Shown here piece after piece: positions 8,506 through 16,028 of a stretch of DNA of 64,000 nt. The notes beneath the pieces were generated by a model that saw only the letters and a program-made list of their open reading frames with translations, ran no database searches and was not told the origin of the DNA. Every line of letters begins with the position of its first letter. Position 1 is the first letter of the stretch. Source of the stretch: Streptacidiphilus sp041262525 (GTDB lineage: Bacteria > Actinomycetota > Actinomycetes > Streptomycetales > Streptomycetaceae); contig NZ_JBGCCK010000011.1 of NCBI RefSeq assembly GCF_041262525.1, forward strand, positions 62,001 through 126,000. The letters run 5' to 3'. The position numbers and the translations under genes are program-made.

Positions 8506-9352
8506 CGCGCACCGGCCGGACGCCGTGCGAGCGGAGGTAGCCGTCCAGGCGGCGGGAGAGCTCCGGGAGGTGATGGCTGGGGACCTGCGGGTAGAGGTGG
8601 TGCTCCAGGTGATAGGTCAGCTCCAGGAACAGCGCCGGCAGCAGGCGTCCGCGGAGCGTCCGGGTCTGCGTCAACGGTGAGTCGCCGTAGCCGTGATGGG
8701 GCAGATGCACCGTCAGCAACGGGTAGACCCAGCTCCCGACGATCGCCAGCACCGCGTAGATCAGCACACCGGGAGTGTAGGGCCGGAGCCAGACGCCCGC
8801 CCCGAGCACGGCGAACGGCGCCGCCGCCTCGGCGAGCAGCCAGCGCCGCGCCGGTCCCCCGGGCGCGCGGCGGAAGGCCCACCACCACAGCCGTGGCAGG
8901 AAGACCGGTCCGTAGCAGACCGCCCGGAGGAAGCCCAGGTCGGCGGGACGGCCCTCGGGGTCGTCCGGATGCGGGAAGATCCGGTGATGCTGGCTGTGTG
9001 AGGCCCGATAGGCGTGCCCGCTCTCCAGCAGCACGAGTCCGAGGGCGAACAGGGCCAGGTCCGAGCCCCGCCGGGACAGTCCGAGCGCGCGGTGCACCAC
9101 GTCGTGGGTCGCCGTCACGACCGAGACGAAGGCGCCGAACATCAGCAACGGGGTCGCCCACCACCAGCCCGCCCAGGCGGCCGCGGCGAAGCCGGCGACG
9201 GCCGCGCAGGGGCGTCCGAGCGCGAGCGCGCGGCGTGCGGGGGAGGTCAGCAGCAGATCCGCGCCGAGGTCCGCCAGGCTCGGTGCGTCGGCGGGTCGGC
9301 CGCGGGTCGTCGGCGCCTGCGGCGGTGCCTGCTCCGGGGGCCGGGGCGTCAT
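8498..9352 (-). CDS. Membrane fatty-acid-desaturase-family protein (possible carotenoid or lipid modifier)
   Basis: 284 residues; ATG 9352 overlaps the upstream oxidoreductase stop (ATGA). Three His boxes of the di-iron desaturase/hydroxylase superfamily are seen: HDVVH, HSQHH and YHLEHHLYPQVPSHHL. Hydrophobic segments surround them (for example AAVAGFAAAAWAGWWWATPLLMF in part and LALFALGLVLLESG), so it is an integral membrane enzyme. The partner is a CrtI/CrtD-like oxidoreductase, which favours a carotenoid ketolase/hydroxylase role, but a fatty acid substrate is equally possible. The first 30 residues are Pro-rich and probably cytosolic. Confidence 0.85.
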   Translation of the reverse strand: MTPRPPEQAPPQAPTTRGRPADAPSLADLGADLLLTSPARRALALGRPCAAVAGFAAAAWAGWWWATPLLMFGAFVSVVTATHDVVHRALGLSRRGSDLALFALGLVLLESGHAYRASHSQHHRIFPHPDDPEGRPADLGFLRAVCYGPVFLPRLWWWAFRRAPGGPARRWLLAEAAAPFAVLGAGVWLRPYTPGVLIYAVLAIVGSWVYPLLTVHLPHHGYGDSPLTQTRTLRGRLLPALFLELTYHLEHHLYPQVPSHHLPELSRRLDGYLRSHGVRPVRVV

Positions 9353-10887
9353 CGTCGGAAGCCCTTCTCGCTCAGCATCCCCGCCGCGACGATGCGGCTG
9401 CCCAGGACGCAGGCGACCGTGCCGAGCCCCGGCCAGGTGGAGTCGCCGACGAGCCACAGCCCGCTTCCGCGCCCCGCGAGGTCGTGCGGGACCGCGTGCT
9501 GGTTGGTGTTGCCCAGGCGTTGGCGCGGCCCGCCGACCGCGCCGAGTGGGCGGAAGGCGAAATGCTCGTAGCTGCGCGGGGTTCCGGCCTGGGTGATGAC
9601 GGCGTGCTCGCCCAGGCGTGGGTAGGCGCGGCGTGCCTGGTGGATCAGGCGCTCGGTGATCTCCTTCTTGCGCTGCTGGTACTCGCCCTCCGGCAGGCCC
9701 TGCCAGGCGCCGAGTTCGGTGTGGGTGGAGATCATGACCGCACGGTGTCCGGGAGGGGCGCTGAGCGTGTCGCCGGGGGCGGAGACGGAGACGAACATGT
9801 TGTTGCCCTCTCCCAGAGGTCCGTTGTAGCTGTGCATGAGTTGGTGATGCGTCAATTCCTGGTCGGCCACCTCGTCCTCCGGCACGCCGAGCAGCACCAC
9901 GCAGGCGCCGCCCATCGCGTCCGCGTCCCGCCGCAGGAACGGGCGCAGCCTTGCCGTTACCGGCAGCGTCGCGCAGATCCGCGCCGTGGCCGACGCCGGG
10001 ATCGCGCAGACGACGCGCCGGGCCGCGATCGTGCCGCGGCGCGTCGTCAGCGAGTACCGGTCCGGGCCACCGTCCACCCCCGTGACGGCGGACGCGAACC
10101 GCAACTGGCCGCCGAGTGCCCGGTAGTGGGACACCAGGGCGCGCCAGAAGCCGTGCATCCCGCCCGCGTGCCGGCTCAGCCCGGCGCCGCGGATGGTGAC
10201 GCCGAGTGCGGCGTTGATCAGTGGGGCGTCGTCGAGACGCGTGTGCACGGTGTCCTCGACGAGCATGCCGAGCAGCCCGGTCAGCGGCAGGTCGCCGCGC
10301 AGTCCGTGCTGTCGCAGGGCGTCGCCCAGCGTCCAGCGCAGATAGCGGGCGAGCGGCAGTCCGGCCGCGCCGATCGCGCGGGCGTCCTGCACGGCGGCTG
10401 CCGGTCCGCGCACGGGCAGCCGCACGCCGGCCCGGCTGGCCTGCCAGAAGATCTCGGCGAGCCGGTCGAGCAGCGCCCAGAAGCGGCGGTGGCGCTCGCT
10501 CTCGCCGAGCACCCGCAGCCGTTCGGCGTGCCAACGGTCCGGGTCGCGGTGGAGCACGAGCTCGCGGTCGGGCAGGAAGGCGCGGTAGCCGGGCAGCGGC
10601 TCCGCGTCGAGTGGGCCGAGCCCGACGCTGTCGAGCAGCTCCGCGCCCACGCCGCCCGCCTCGAAGTCGACCAGCGTGGTGGCCCCGACATCGAAGGAGA
10701 ATCCGCGCTTGCGGTAGTAGCCGGCGCAGCCGCCCGCGTGGCCGTGCGCCTCCAGCACGACGGTCGACAGCCCGGCCGCCTGGAGGCGGAGCGCGGTCGC
10801 CATCCCTGCCATGCCCGCGCCGACGACGGCGACGTCGAAGGCGGAGCCGAGGGTGGGTCGGTCGTTCTGAACAAGCGTTCTGAACAT
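9349..10887 (-). CDS. FAD-dependent CrtI/CrtD-like oxidoreductase (phytoene-desaturase family)
   Basis: 512 residues from ATG 10887; an in-frame TTG at 10923 would add 12 residues but neither start has a good ribosome site. The N-terminal FAD-binding signature VAVVGAGMAGMATALRL continues to GGCAGYYRKRGFSFDVGATT, characteristic of carotenoid desaturases and related amine-oxidase-fold enzymes; the C-terminal GLWLVGDSTWPGLGTVACVL matches the family's FAD-binding end. No phytoene synthase or GGPP synthase is in the window, so the operon may modify an imported or distally made polyene or lipid. It is first in the operon with the desaturase and TetR. Confidence 0.87.
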   Translation of the reverse strand: MFRTLVQNDRPTLGSAFDVAVVGAGMAGMATALRLQAAGLSTVVLEAHGHAGGCAGYYRKRGFSFDVGATTLVDFEAGGVGAELLDSVGLGPLDAEPLPGYRAFLPDRELVLHRDPDRWHAERLRVLGESERHRRFWALLDRLAEIFWQASRAGVRLPVRGPAAAVQDARAIGAAGLPLARYLRWTLGDALRQHGLRGDLPLTGLLGMLVEDTVHTRLDDAPLINAALGVTIRGAGLSRHAGGMHGFWRALVSHYRALGGQLRFASAVTGVDGGPDRYSLTTRRGTIAARRVVCAIPASATARICATLPVTARLRPFLRRDADAMGGACVVLLGVPEDEVADQELTHHQLMHSYNGPLGEGNNMFVSVSAPGDTLSAPPGHRAVMISTHTELGAWQGLPEGEYQQRKKEITERLIHQARRAYPRLGEHAVITQAGTPRSYEHFAFRPLGAVGGPRQRLGNTNQHAVPHDLAGRGSGLWLVGDSTWPGLGTVACVLGSRIVAAGMLSEKGFRR

Positions 10888-10896
10888 GTGTACAGA
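10879..10896. promoter_or_regulatory. Candidate TetR operator overlapping the oxidoreductase start
   Basis: TCTGAACATGTGTACAGA is an 18-bp near-palindrome (arms TCTGnACA and TGTnCAGA). It covers the ATG of the oxidoreductase gene. A direct repeat of GTTCTGAACA (10867-10886) overlaps it. The operon encodes a TetR protein, so this is its likely autoregulatory site. Confidence 0.55.
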
Positions 10897-10923
10897 GTCA
10901 TGGGTGGAGCGATGCACGGTCAA

Positions 10924-11118
10924 TGACTTTGCGTCAGATAGCGCGCGCCCTTCCGCTTGCGGGCCGGTGTGGACGCGGGCAGGCTGCGGTCAGCCCCTCC
11001 CGGGTTGGTGGTCTCAACGCGGGGAAGTGGCGCCGCCGCGGCAGTCCGCGCCTTCCTCGCGACCGTCCGCTGACCCGCGCAGGGGCGCGCCGAGCATGTG
11101 GCTGCGCGGCGCGTCCTC
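10924..11118. other. Intergenic region without gene
   Basis: It lies between the start of the oxidoreductase operon and the 3' end of the lactate monooxygenase gene, both on the minus strand. It holds TGAC-N5-GTCA (10923-10935) close to the operon start and otherwise GC-rich sequence with no recognised gene. Confidence 0.4.
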
Positions 11119-11160
11119 GCTACACCTGCCGCGCTACACCCGCCGCGCTACACCCGCACG
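11119..11160. repeat. 3 x 14-bp tandem repeat across a stop codon
   Basis: Units GCTACACCTGCCGC, GCTACACCCGCCGC and GCTACACCCGCACG. The third unit contains the TAG stop (11148-11150) and last codons of the lactate monooxygenase gene; the other two lie just downstream and repeat the same codons and stop. Confidence 0.65.
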
Positions 11161-12320
11161 CGCCGCAGCGCGTCCGTCGCGCGGAGGTCCGCGAGCGCGG
11201 GGTAGCCGTCGACGGCCATGATGAGGTCGGCCTCCGCGAGCAGCGTCTTCAGCACGTGCACGATGCCGTCCGTGCCGCCCAGCGCCAGGCCGTAGGCGTA
11301 GGGGCGGCCGACGCCGACCGCCGTCGCGCCCAGCGCCAGCGCCTTGATCGCGTCTGCGCCCGAGCGGACGCCGGAGTCGAAGAGGACCGGGAGCCCGTCC
11401 GCCGCCTCGACCACGCCCGGGAGGACGTCCAGCGCGGGGAGGCCGCCGTTGGCCTGGCGGCCGCCGTGGTTCGAGCAGTAGAGCCCGTCCACGCCCGCGT
11501 CCCGGGCGCGGCGGGCGTCGTCCGGGTGGCAGATGCCCTTGAGGATCAGCGGCAGCCGGGTCAGCGAGCGCAGCCACTCCAGATCGTCCCAGGTCAGCGG
11601 GTTGCCGAAGAGCTGGGTCCAGGTGAGGACCGCCGTGGTCGGGTCCTCCTCCGGGGTCTTGGCCAGGCGGGAGCGGAAGACCGGGTCGGTGAAGTAGTTC
11701 GCCAGGCAGTGGCCGCGAAGCTGCGGGAAGTTGCCCGTCGCCAGGTCGCGCGGGCGCCAGCCGGTGACCCAGGTGTCCAGCGTGACCACGATCCCGGCGA
11801 AGCCGGCCGCCTCCGCCCGCTGGACCAGGCTCGCCGCGAGCTCGCGGTCGGTCGGGGTGTAGAGCTGGAAGAAGCCCGGCGTCTCGCCGAACTCCTTGGC
11901 GACCTCCTCCAGCGGGTCGACCGTCAGCGTCGAGGCGATCATCGGCACGCCCGTGCGCGCCGCCGCCCGCGCGGTCGCGAGATCGCCGTGCCCGTCCTGC
12001 GCGCAGAGCCCGATGACGCCGACCGGGACCATGAACAGCGGCGTCGGCAGCGTCCGCCCGAACAGCTCCACGCTCAGGTCGCGCTGCGCGGCGCCGACCA
12101 GCATGCGCGGCACCAGCCCCCAGCCGTCGAAGGCCCGCACGTTCGCGTCCTGGGTCCGCTCGTCCCCGGCCCCGCCCGCGACGTAGGACCAGAGCCCGGC
12201 GGGCAGCGCGGCCTCCGCGCGCCGCGCGAGCTCGGCGAAGTCCATCGGCAGCGCGGGCAGCCGCCCGAACAGGCCGTTGATGTAGATCTCGTTCTGGTAG
12301 TCGCCGAACTGCTGACTCAT
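11148..12320 (-). CDS. Lactate 2-monooxygenase / FMN-dependent alpha-hydroxyacid oxidase
   Basis: 390 residues from ATG 12320. The N-terminus MSQQFGDYQNEIYINGLFG and length match lactate 2-monooxygenase, which converts lactate to acetate and CO2. Family features: YVAGGAGDERTQDANVRAFD (FMN region), GFFQLYTPTDRELA, LPLILKGICHPDDARRARDAGVDGLYCSNHGGRQANG, containing the catalytic His and Lys/Arg of the alpha-hydroxyacid oxidase family, and FDSGVRSGADAIKALALGA (phosphate binding). Substrate could also be another 2-hydroxy acid. It is divergent from an AraC regulator with a 12-bp palindrome between them. Confidence 0.9.
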   Translation of the reverse strand: MSQQFGDYQNEIYINGLFGRLPALPMDFAELARRAEAALPAGLWSYVAGGAGDERTQDANVRAFDGWGLVPRMLVGAAQRDLSVELFGRTLPTPLFMVPVGVIGLCAQDGHGDLATARAAARTGVPMIASTLTVDPLEEVAKEFGETPGFFQLYTPTDRELAASLVQRAEAAGFAGIVVTLDTWVTGWRPRDLATGNFPQLRGHCLANYFTDPVFRSRLAKTPEEDPTTAVLTWTQLFGNPLTWDDLEWLRSLTRLPLILKGICHPDDARRARDAGVDGLYCSNHGGRQANGGLPALDVLPGVVEAADGLPVLFDSGVRSGADAIKALALGATAVGVGRPYAYGLALGGTDGIVHVLKTLLAEADLIMAVDGYPALADLRATDALRRVRV

Positions 12321-12373
12321 CGGGCCGAGCGCCTCCCCATCGAGCGGATGTCGTTCGACAGCCTGTCCCAGCG

Positions 12374-12385
12374 CAGTGATCACTG
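12374..12385. promoter_or_regulatory. 12-bp perfect palindrome between lactate monooxygenase and AraC genes
   Basis: CAGTGATCACTG lies in the 108-base divergent promoter region and could be an operator for either gene. Confidence 0.4.
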
Positions 12386-12428
12386 GCAAGGACGCGCGTC
12401 GGCTCGCGTCCGAGAAGAGAATGGGGGA

Positions 12429-13283
12429 GTGGATGACGCCGAGAGCATCGGAACGGTCGACGAGGCCGTCCGAGGCGTACCCGCGCCCCCGCTGCGCGGG
12501 TACGTCGGCTGGTACTCCGGCTACCGCCAGCGCGGCCTGCCGCCGGCCCGGCACCGGGGCTTGCCTTCGCCCTACCTGACGCTGATCCTCACCCTCGACG
12601 AGCCGCTGACCATCGCCGCCCACCCCTCGCCACGGGACACGCCCGGCGACTACGGCACGCTGCTGGGCGGGCTGCACACCGCGCCTGCGCTGATCGCCGT
12701 GCCCGGACGGCAGTCCGGTGTCCAGGTCGCGCTCAGCCCGCTCGGCGCGCGGGCGCTGCTGGGCCTGCCGGCCGGCGGACTGGCCGGGATCGACGTCCAC
12801 GCAGACGACGTGCTGGGCGCGGACGCCCGCCAGGTCCATGACCGGCTGCGGGAGGCGGACGGCTGGGCGGCCCGCTTCCGCGTCGTGGACGCCTGGCTGC
12901 TGGGCCGGCTGGACGCCGGGGCCGGGCCGCCCCGGGAGGTGCTGCGCGCCTGGCAGCTGCTGCTCGCCTCCGGCGGCCGGACCCGGGTCGCCGCGTTGGC
13001 GCAGGACGTCGGCTGGAGCGGACGCCACCTGCAGAACCGCTTTCTCGCCGAGATTGGGCTGACCCCGAAGGCGGCAGCCCGTGTCATCCGCTTCGACCTC
13101 GCCCGCCGCCGCCTCGCGTCCCGCCCCGACCGGCCGGACCTGGCCGGCCTCGCCGCGGACTTCGGCTACGCGGACCAGTCCCACCTCGACCGCGAGTTCA
13201 CCGCGCTCGCCGGCTGCGCGCCGAGCGCGTGGCTCGCGGAGGAGTTCCGAAACATCCAAGCCGGCCACCATCCGCGCGCGTGA
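12429..13283 (+). CDS. AraC family transcriptional regulator
   Basis: 284 residues from GTG 12429, preceded by GGGGGAG; the frame is open far upstream but nothing there resembles the family. The C-terminal AraC helix-turn-helix pair is clear: TRVAALAQDVGWSGRHLQNRFLAEIGLTPKAAARVIRFDLARRRL and LAGLAADFGYADQSHLDREFTALAG. The N-terminal half is the DUF6597-like sensory part (PPLRGYVGWYSGYRQRGLPPARHRGLPSPYLTLIL). It precedes a VOC protein by 54 bases, a common AraC-VOC arrangement in Streptomyces. Confidence 0.88.
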   Translation: MDDAESIGTVDEAVRGVPAPPLRGYVGWYSGYRQRGLPPARHRGLPSPYLTLILTLDEPLTIAAHPSPRDTPGDYGTLLGGLHTAPALIAVPGRQSGVQVALSPLGARALLGLPAGGLAGIDVHADDVLGADARQVHDRLREADGWAARFRVVDAWLLGRLDAGAGPPREVLRAWQLLLASGGRTRVAALAQDVGWSGRHLQNRFLAEIGLTPKAAARVIRFDLARRRLASRPDRPDLAGLAADFGYADQSHLDREFTALAGCAPSAWLAEEFRNIQAGHHPRA

Positions 13284-13337
13284 CGCTGGAGCCGTATCGC
13301 AGCTGTACCGCCCGACGTCCGAGGAGGCGCACCCGCC

Positions 13338-13778
13338 ATGAGCACCGAAGCCACCGAATCCACCGAATCCAAGGCCGTTCCCCCGGCCCCGCAGGTCTGG
13401 CCCTCGCTGCGCGCGAAGGACGCCCGCGCGCTGATCCGCTTCCTGGTCGACGCCTTCGGCTTCGAAGAAACCGTCGTCTACGGCGAGGGCGAGCTCGTCG
13501 AGCACGCCCAGCTCTCCTGGCCTGAGGGCGGCGGCATCATGCTCGGCTCCGTCCGGCACACGGACGCCGACGACACCTGGCCGCTCCGCCCCGGCACCTT
13601 CGGCGCCTACGTCGTCACCACCGACCCCGACGCGGTCTTCGCCCGCGCCCGGGCGGCCGGCGCCGAGATCACCACCGGCCTCCACGAAACCGACTACGGC
13701 TCCCGCGACTTCGCCGCCCGCGACCCCGAGGGCAACCGCTGGTCCTTCGGCACCTACCCGGGTGAACCGCGCGGCTGA
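13338..13778 (+). CDS. VOC (glyoxalase/bleomycin-resistance) family protein
   Basis: 146 residues from ATG 13338 with GAGGAGG upstream. Segments WPSLRAKDARALIRFLVDAFGFEE, AQLSWPEGGGIMLGS and the C-terminal DYGSRDFAARDPEGNRWSFG are the hallmarks of the glyoxalase superfamily; the conserved Glu near the end (DPEGN) is a probable metal ligand. The preceding AraC gene probably controls it. The natural ligand or substrate is unknown. The first 15 residues are a Thr/Glu-rich repeat (ATESTES). Confidence 0.85.
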   Translation: MSTEATESTESKAVPPAPQVWPSLRAKDARALIRFLVDAFGFEETVVYGEGELVEHAQLSWPEGGGIMLGSVRHTDADDTWPLRPGTFGAYVVTTDPDAVFARARAAGAEITTGLHETDYGSRDFAARDPEGNRWSFGTYPGEPRG

Positions 13779-13806
13779 GCCCGCTGCAAGAGACCGGTCG
13801 CCGCTA

Positions 13807-14550
13807 TCAGAGGGCGCGCAGCGCCGGGTGGTCGGAGACGGTGGTGCAGGAGCCAGGGGCGATCTCGGTGAAGCCGGCGTCGCGGACGACAGGGAGGCCG
13901 GAGGTGGTGAGCGCCGGCCAGGCGGACGCCGGGGCGGTGCGGACGGCGAGGGGGAAGCCGTCCGCGCGCCAGATGGCACGGTCCGCGGCGGGCAGCGCCC
14001 ACCAGGCGAGCTGCGCGGCGTGGCCGACCTGGGCCATCGCCTTGCCGGTCGACATGTCGAGCTCGGGGTTGAGCCAGATCACCGGCATGTCAGGGTCGGC
14101 AGGCGGCGGGGGCGTGTCGTCGCTCAGCTCGGTGCCGGAGACCTGCAGCTTGGCGAGCTCCTTGGGCCAGGCGTCCAGGGGAATCGGCGGGAAGACCCGC
14201 ACCTCGGCGGCCTTGCCGGTGGTGGTCAGCCCCGGCAGCTCCTCCGCCTTGCGCCATTCCCCGCCCCGCGCCCGCCGCACGACCTTGCGGATCCGCGCGT
14301 CCTCCCACGCCGCGACCGCCTCGGCCCACTCACCCTCCGGCGCGGTGACCCGCTCGTCGGTCAGGAAGACCAGCACCGCCCGCGCCGCCGTCTCCAGCGC
14401 ATCGGTGTGGCTCGGCGGATCGGCCCGCTCGATGCGGACGACCAGCGGCAGCACGTACTGCGGCGCGCTGTCCCGCTGGTCCGCCTGGTCGGCGAAGGGG
14501 TGGTCGGGGTTCTGGTTCGCGGAGTTCGCGGGCGTGGGATCGCTGGTCAC
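13807..14550 (-). CDS. Peptidyl-tRNA hydrolase, PTH2 family
   Basis: 247 residues from GTG 14550. The PTH2 signature is seen at about residues 170-190: MSTGKAMAQVGHAAQLAWW, containing the conserved Lys, Gln and His. PTH2 enzymes release peptides from peptidyl-tRNA. The N-terminal 150 residues are longer than in minimal PTH2 proteins, a form seen in actinomycetes. It follows the MFS gene by 34 bases on the same strand, so the two may be cotranscribed although the functions seem unrelated. Its 3' end converges with the VOC gene. Confidence 0.82.
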   Translation of the reverse strand: MTSDPTPANSANQNPDHPFADQADQRDSAPQYVLPLVVRIERADPPSHTDALETAARAVLVFLTDERVTAPEGEWAEAVAAWEDARIRKVVRRARGGEWRKAEELPGLTTTGKAAEVRVFPPIPLDAWPKELAKLQVSGTELSDDTPPPPADPDMPVIWLNPELDMSTGKAMAQVGHAAQLAWWALPAADRAIWRADGFPLAVRTAPASAWPALTTSGLPVVRDAGFTEIAPGSCTTVSDHPALRAL

Positions 14551-14584
14551 CGGTCCAGTGTCGCAGCTGGAGCGTGGCAGGGAA

Positions 14585-15841
14585 TCAGGCGTCGACCTCG
14601 GCCGGGTGGGTGAGGCCCCAGTCGCCGTCGGACTCGCCCTGAAGTTCGCCCGCGGTCGCCCGCTCCAGCAGGCCGTGCGCGGTCGAGAGGATCACGATGC
14701 CGAGCACCAGCACGCCCGCGGCCAGGTAGAACGGCACGTGGACGCCGAAGTGCTCGACCAGCTTGCCTGCCGCGTAAGGCGCGAGGCCGCCGCCGATGAA
14801 GCGGACGAAGCCGTACGCCGCCGACGCCACCGGCCGTTCCACCGGGGAGACGGACATGACCGCCTGGGTGGTCACGGTGTTGTTGATCCCGATCGGGAAG
14901 CCCGCCGCGATCACAGCGACGATCAGCACCGCCGGATGGTCGGTCCACAGGCCGATGGCCAGCACGATCAACGCGAAGAACGCGAGGTTCGCGTAGAGGG
15001 TCCTGGCCGTGCCGAGCCGGCGCTCCACCCACGGCGCGCCGAACACCGCGAACACCGCGACCAGCGCGCCCCAGCCGGTGAAGACCCAGCCGAGCTGGAT
15101 CGCGCCCAGGTGCATCGGGAACGGCGCGTATCCGAGGACGGTGAAGAACGCCCAGTTGTAACAGAGGGCGGCCAACGAGATGGTCAGCAGACCTCGGTGG
15201 CGCAGCGCCTTGAGCGGTTCCAGCAGGCCGGTCCGGCGCTCCGGCAGCGGCAGTGGTTCGACCAGCACGGCGGTCGCGATCAGGGCGATCGCCATCAGCG
15301 CCGAGACGCCGAAGAACGGCCCGCGCCAGCTCACCTCGCCGAGCAGTCCGCCGAGCAGCGGGCCGACCGCGATGCCGAGGCCGAGCGCGGTCTCGTAGAG
15401 GATGATCGCGCCGACGAAACCGCCGTTCGCCGAGGCGATGATGACGGCCAGTGAGGTCGCGATGAAGAGCGCGTTCCCGATGCCCCAGCCGGCCCGGAAG
15501 CCGACGATCCCGCTGATGCTGCCGGACGCGCCGGCCAGCGCGGCGAAGACGACGATGATCGCGAGCCCGACGATCAGCGTCTTCTTGGCGCCGATCCGAC
15601 TGGAGACCCAGCCGGTCACGAGCATGGCCACAGCCGTGACGACCAGGTAGCTGGTGAACAGCATCGTCACCTGGCTGGGGGATGCGTGCAGTTGGCTGGA
15701 GATGGCCGGAAGGATCGGGTCGACCAGCCCGATGCCCATGAACGAGACGACGCAGGCGAAGGCGACGGCGAAGACGGCCTTGGGCTGCTTGAACGGACTG
15801 GCGGTGACGCCGGTGGCCCCGGCAGCTTCGGCTGGTTGCAT
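14585..15841 (-). CDS. MFS transporter (12 TM drug-efflux type)
   Basis: 418 residues from ATG 15841; longer upstream frames lack membrane character. It has about 12 hydrophobic segments and an MFS-type signature in the first cytosolic loop (GWVSSRIGAKKTLIVG). The opening AVFAVAFACVVSFMGIGLVDPILPAISSQLHASPSQVTMLF is typical of DHA1 drug:H+ antiporters. No regulator gene is adjacent, but two palindromes lie in the divergent region upstream. Substrate unknown. Confidence 0.88.
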   Translation of the reverse strand: MQPAEAAGATGVTASPFKQPKAVFAVAFACVVSFMGIGLVDPILPAISSQLHASPSQVTMLFTSYLVVTAVAMLVTGWVSSRIGAKKTLIVGLAIIVVFAALAGASGSISGIVGFRAGWGIGNALFIATSLAVIIASANGGFVGAIILYETALGLGIAVGPLLGGLLGEVSWRGPFFGVSALMAIALIATAVLVEPLPLPERRTGLLEPLKALRHRGLLTISLAALCYNWAFFTVLGYAPFPMHLGAIQLGWVFTGWGALVAVFAVFGAPWVERRLGTARTLYANLAFFALIVLAIGLWTDHPAVLIVAVIAAGFPIGINNTVTTQAVMSVSPVERPVASAAYGFVRFIGGGLAPYAAGKLVEHFGVHVPFYLAAGVLVLGIVILSTAHGLLERATAGELQGESDGDWGLTHPAEVDA

Positions 15842-15850
15842 AAGACAAAC

Positions 15851-15869
15851 ATATACCTGCAACGTACAT
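15851..15869. promoter_or_regulatory. 19-bp imperfect palindrome near MFS start
   Basis: ATATACCTGCAACGTACAT has dyad arms AT-TAC and GTA-AT and lies 10 bases upstream of the MFS start codon. It is a candidate repressor site (MarR- or TetR-like spacing). Confidence 0.4.
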
Positions 15870-15877
15870 CTATCTAG

Positions 15878-15897
15878 AGTGTGGTCCGGATCACACT
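15878..15897. promoter_or_regulatory. 20-bp near-perfect palindrome in MFS/acyl-CoA ligase divergent region
   Basis: AGTGTGGTCCGGATCACACT matches its reverse complement at 18 of 20 positions and has a TCCGGA core. It could control the MFS gene, the ligase gene, or both. Confidence 0.5.
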
Positions 15898-16028
15898 GAT
15901 CCTGTCCGGGGCATGGACAGGCCCATCTGCCGCGCCTAGCTTGGCGACAGCCGCGCCGCACCCACCCCCGCTCACCCGCGTCGCCCCGCTGCCCTCGCTC
16001 GCCTTGCTTGCCTGAAGGGAGTCGTCGG

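Noticed and set aside
8140..10926. 928-codon plus-strand frame over the desaturase operon
   Set aside because: Low-complexity antisense shadow; the minus strand has three recognisable enzymes or regulators with overlapping starts and stops.
10923..12428. Long upstream extension of the AraC frame
   Set aside because: It runs antisense to the lactate monooxygenase gene and shows no domain; a GTG with ribosome site at 12429 gives the normal AraC size.
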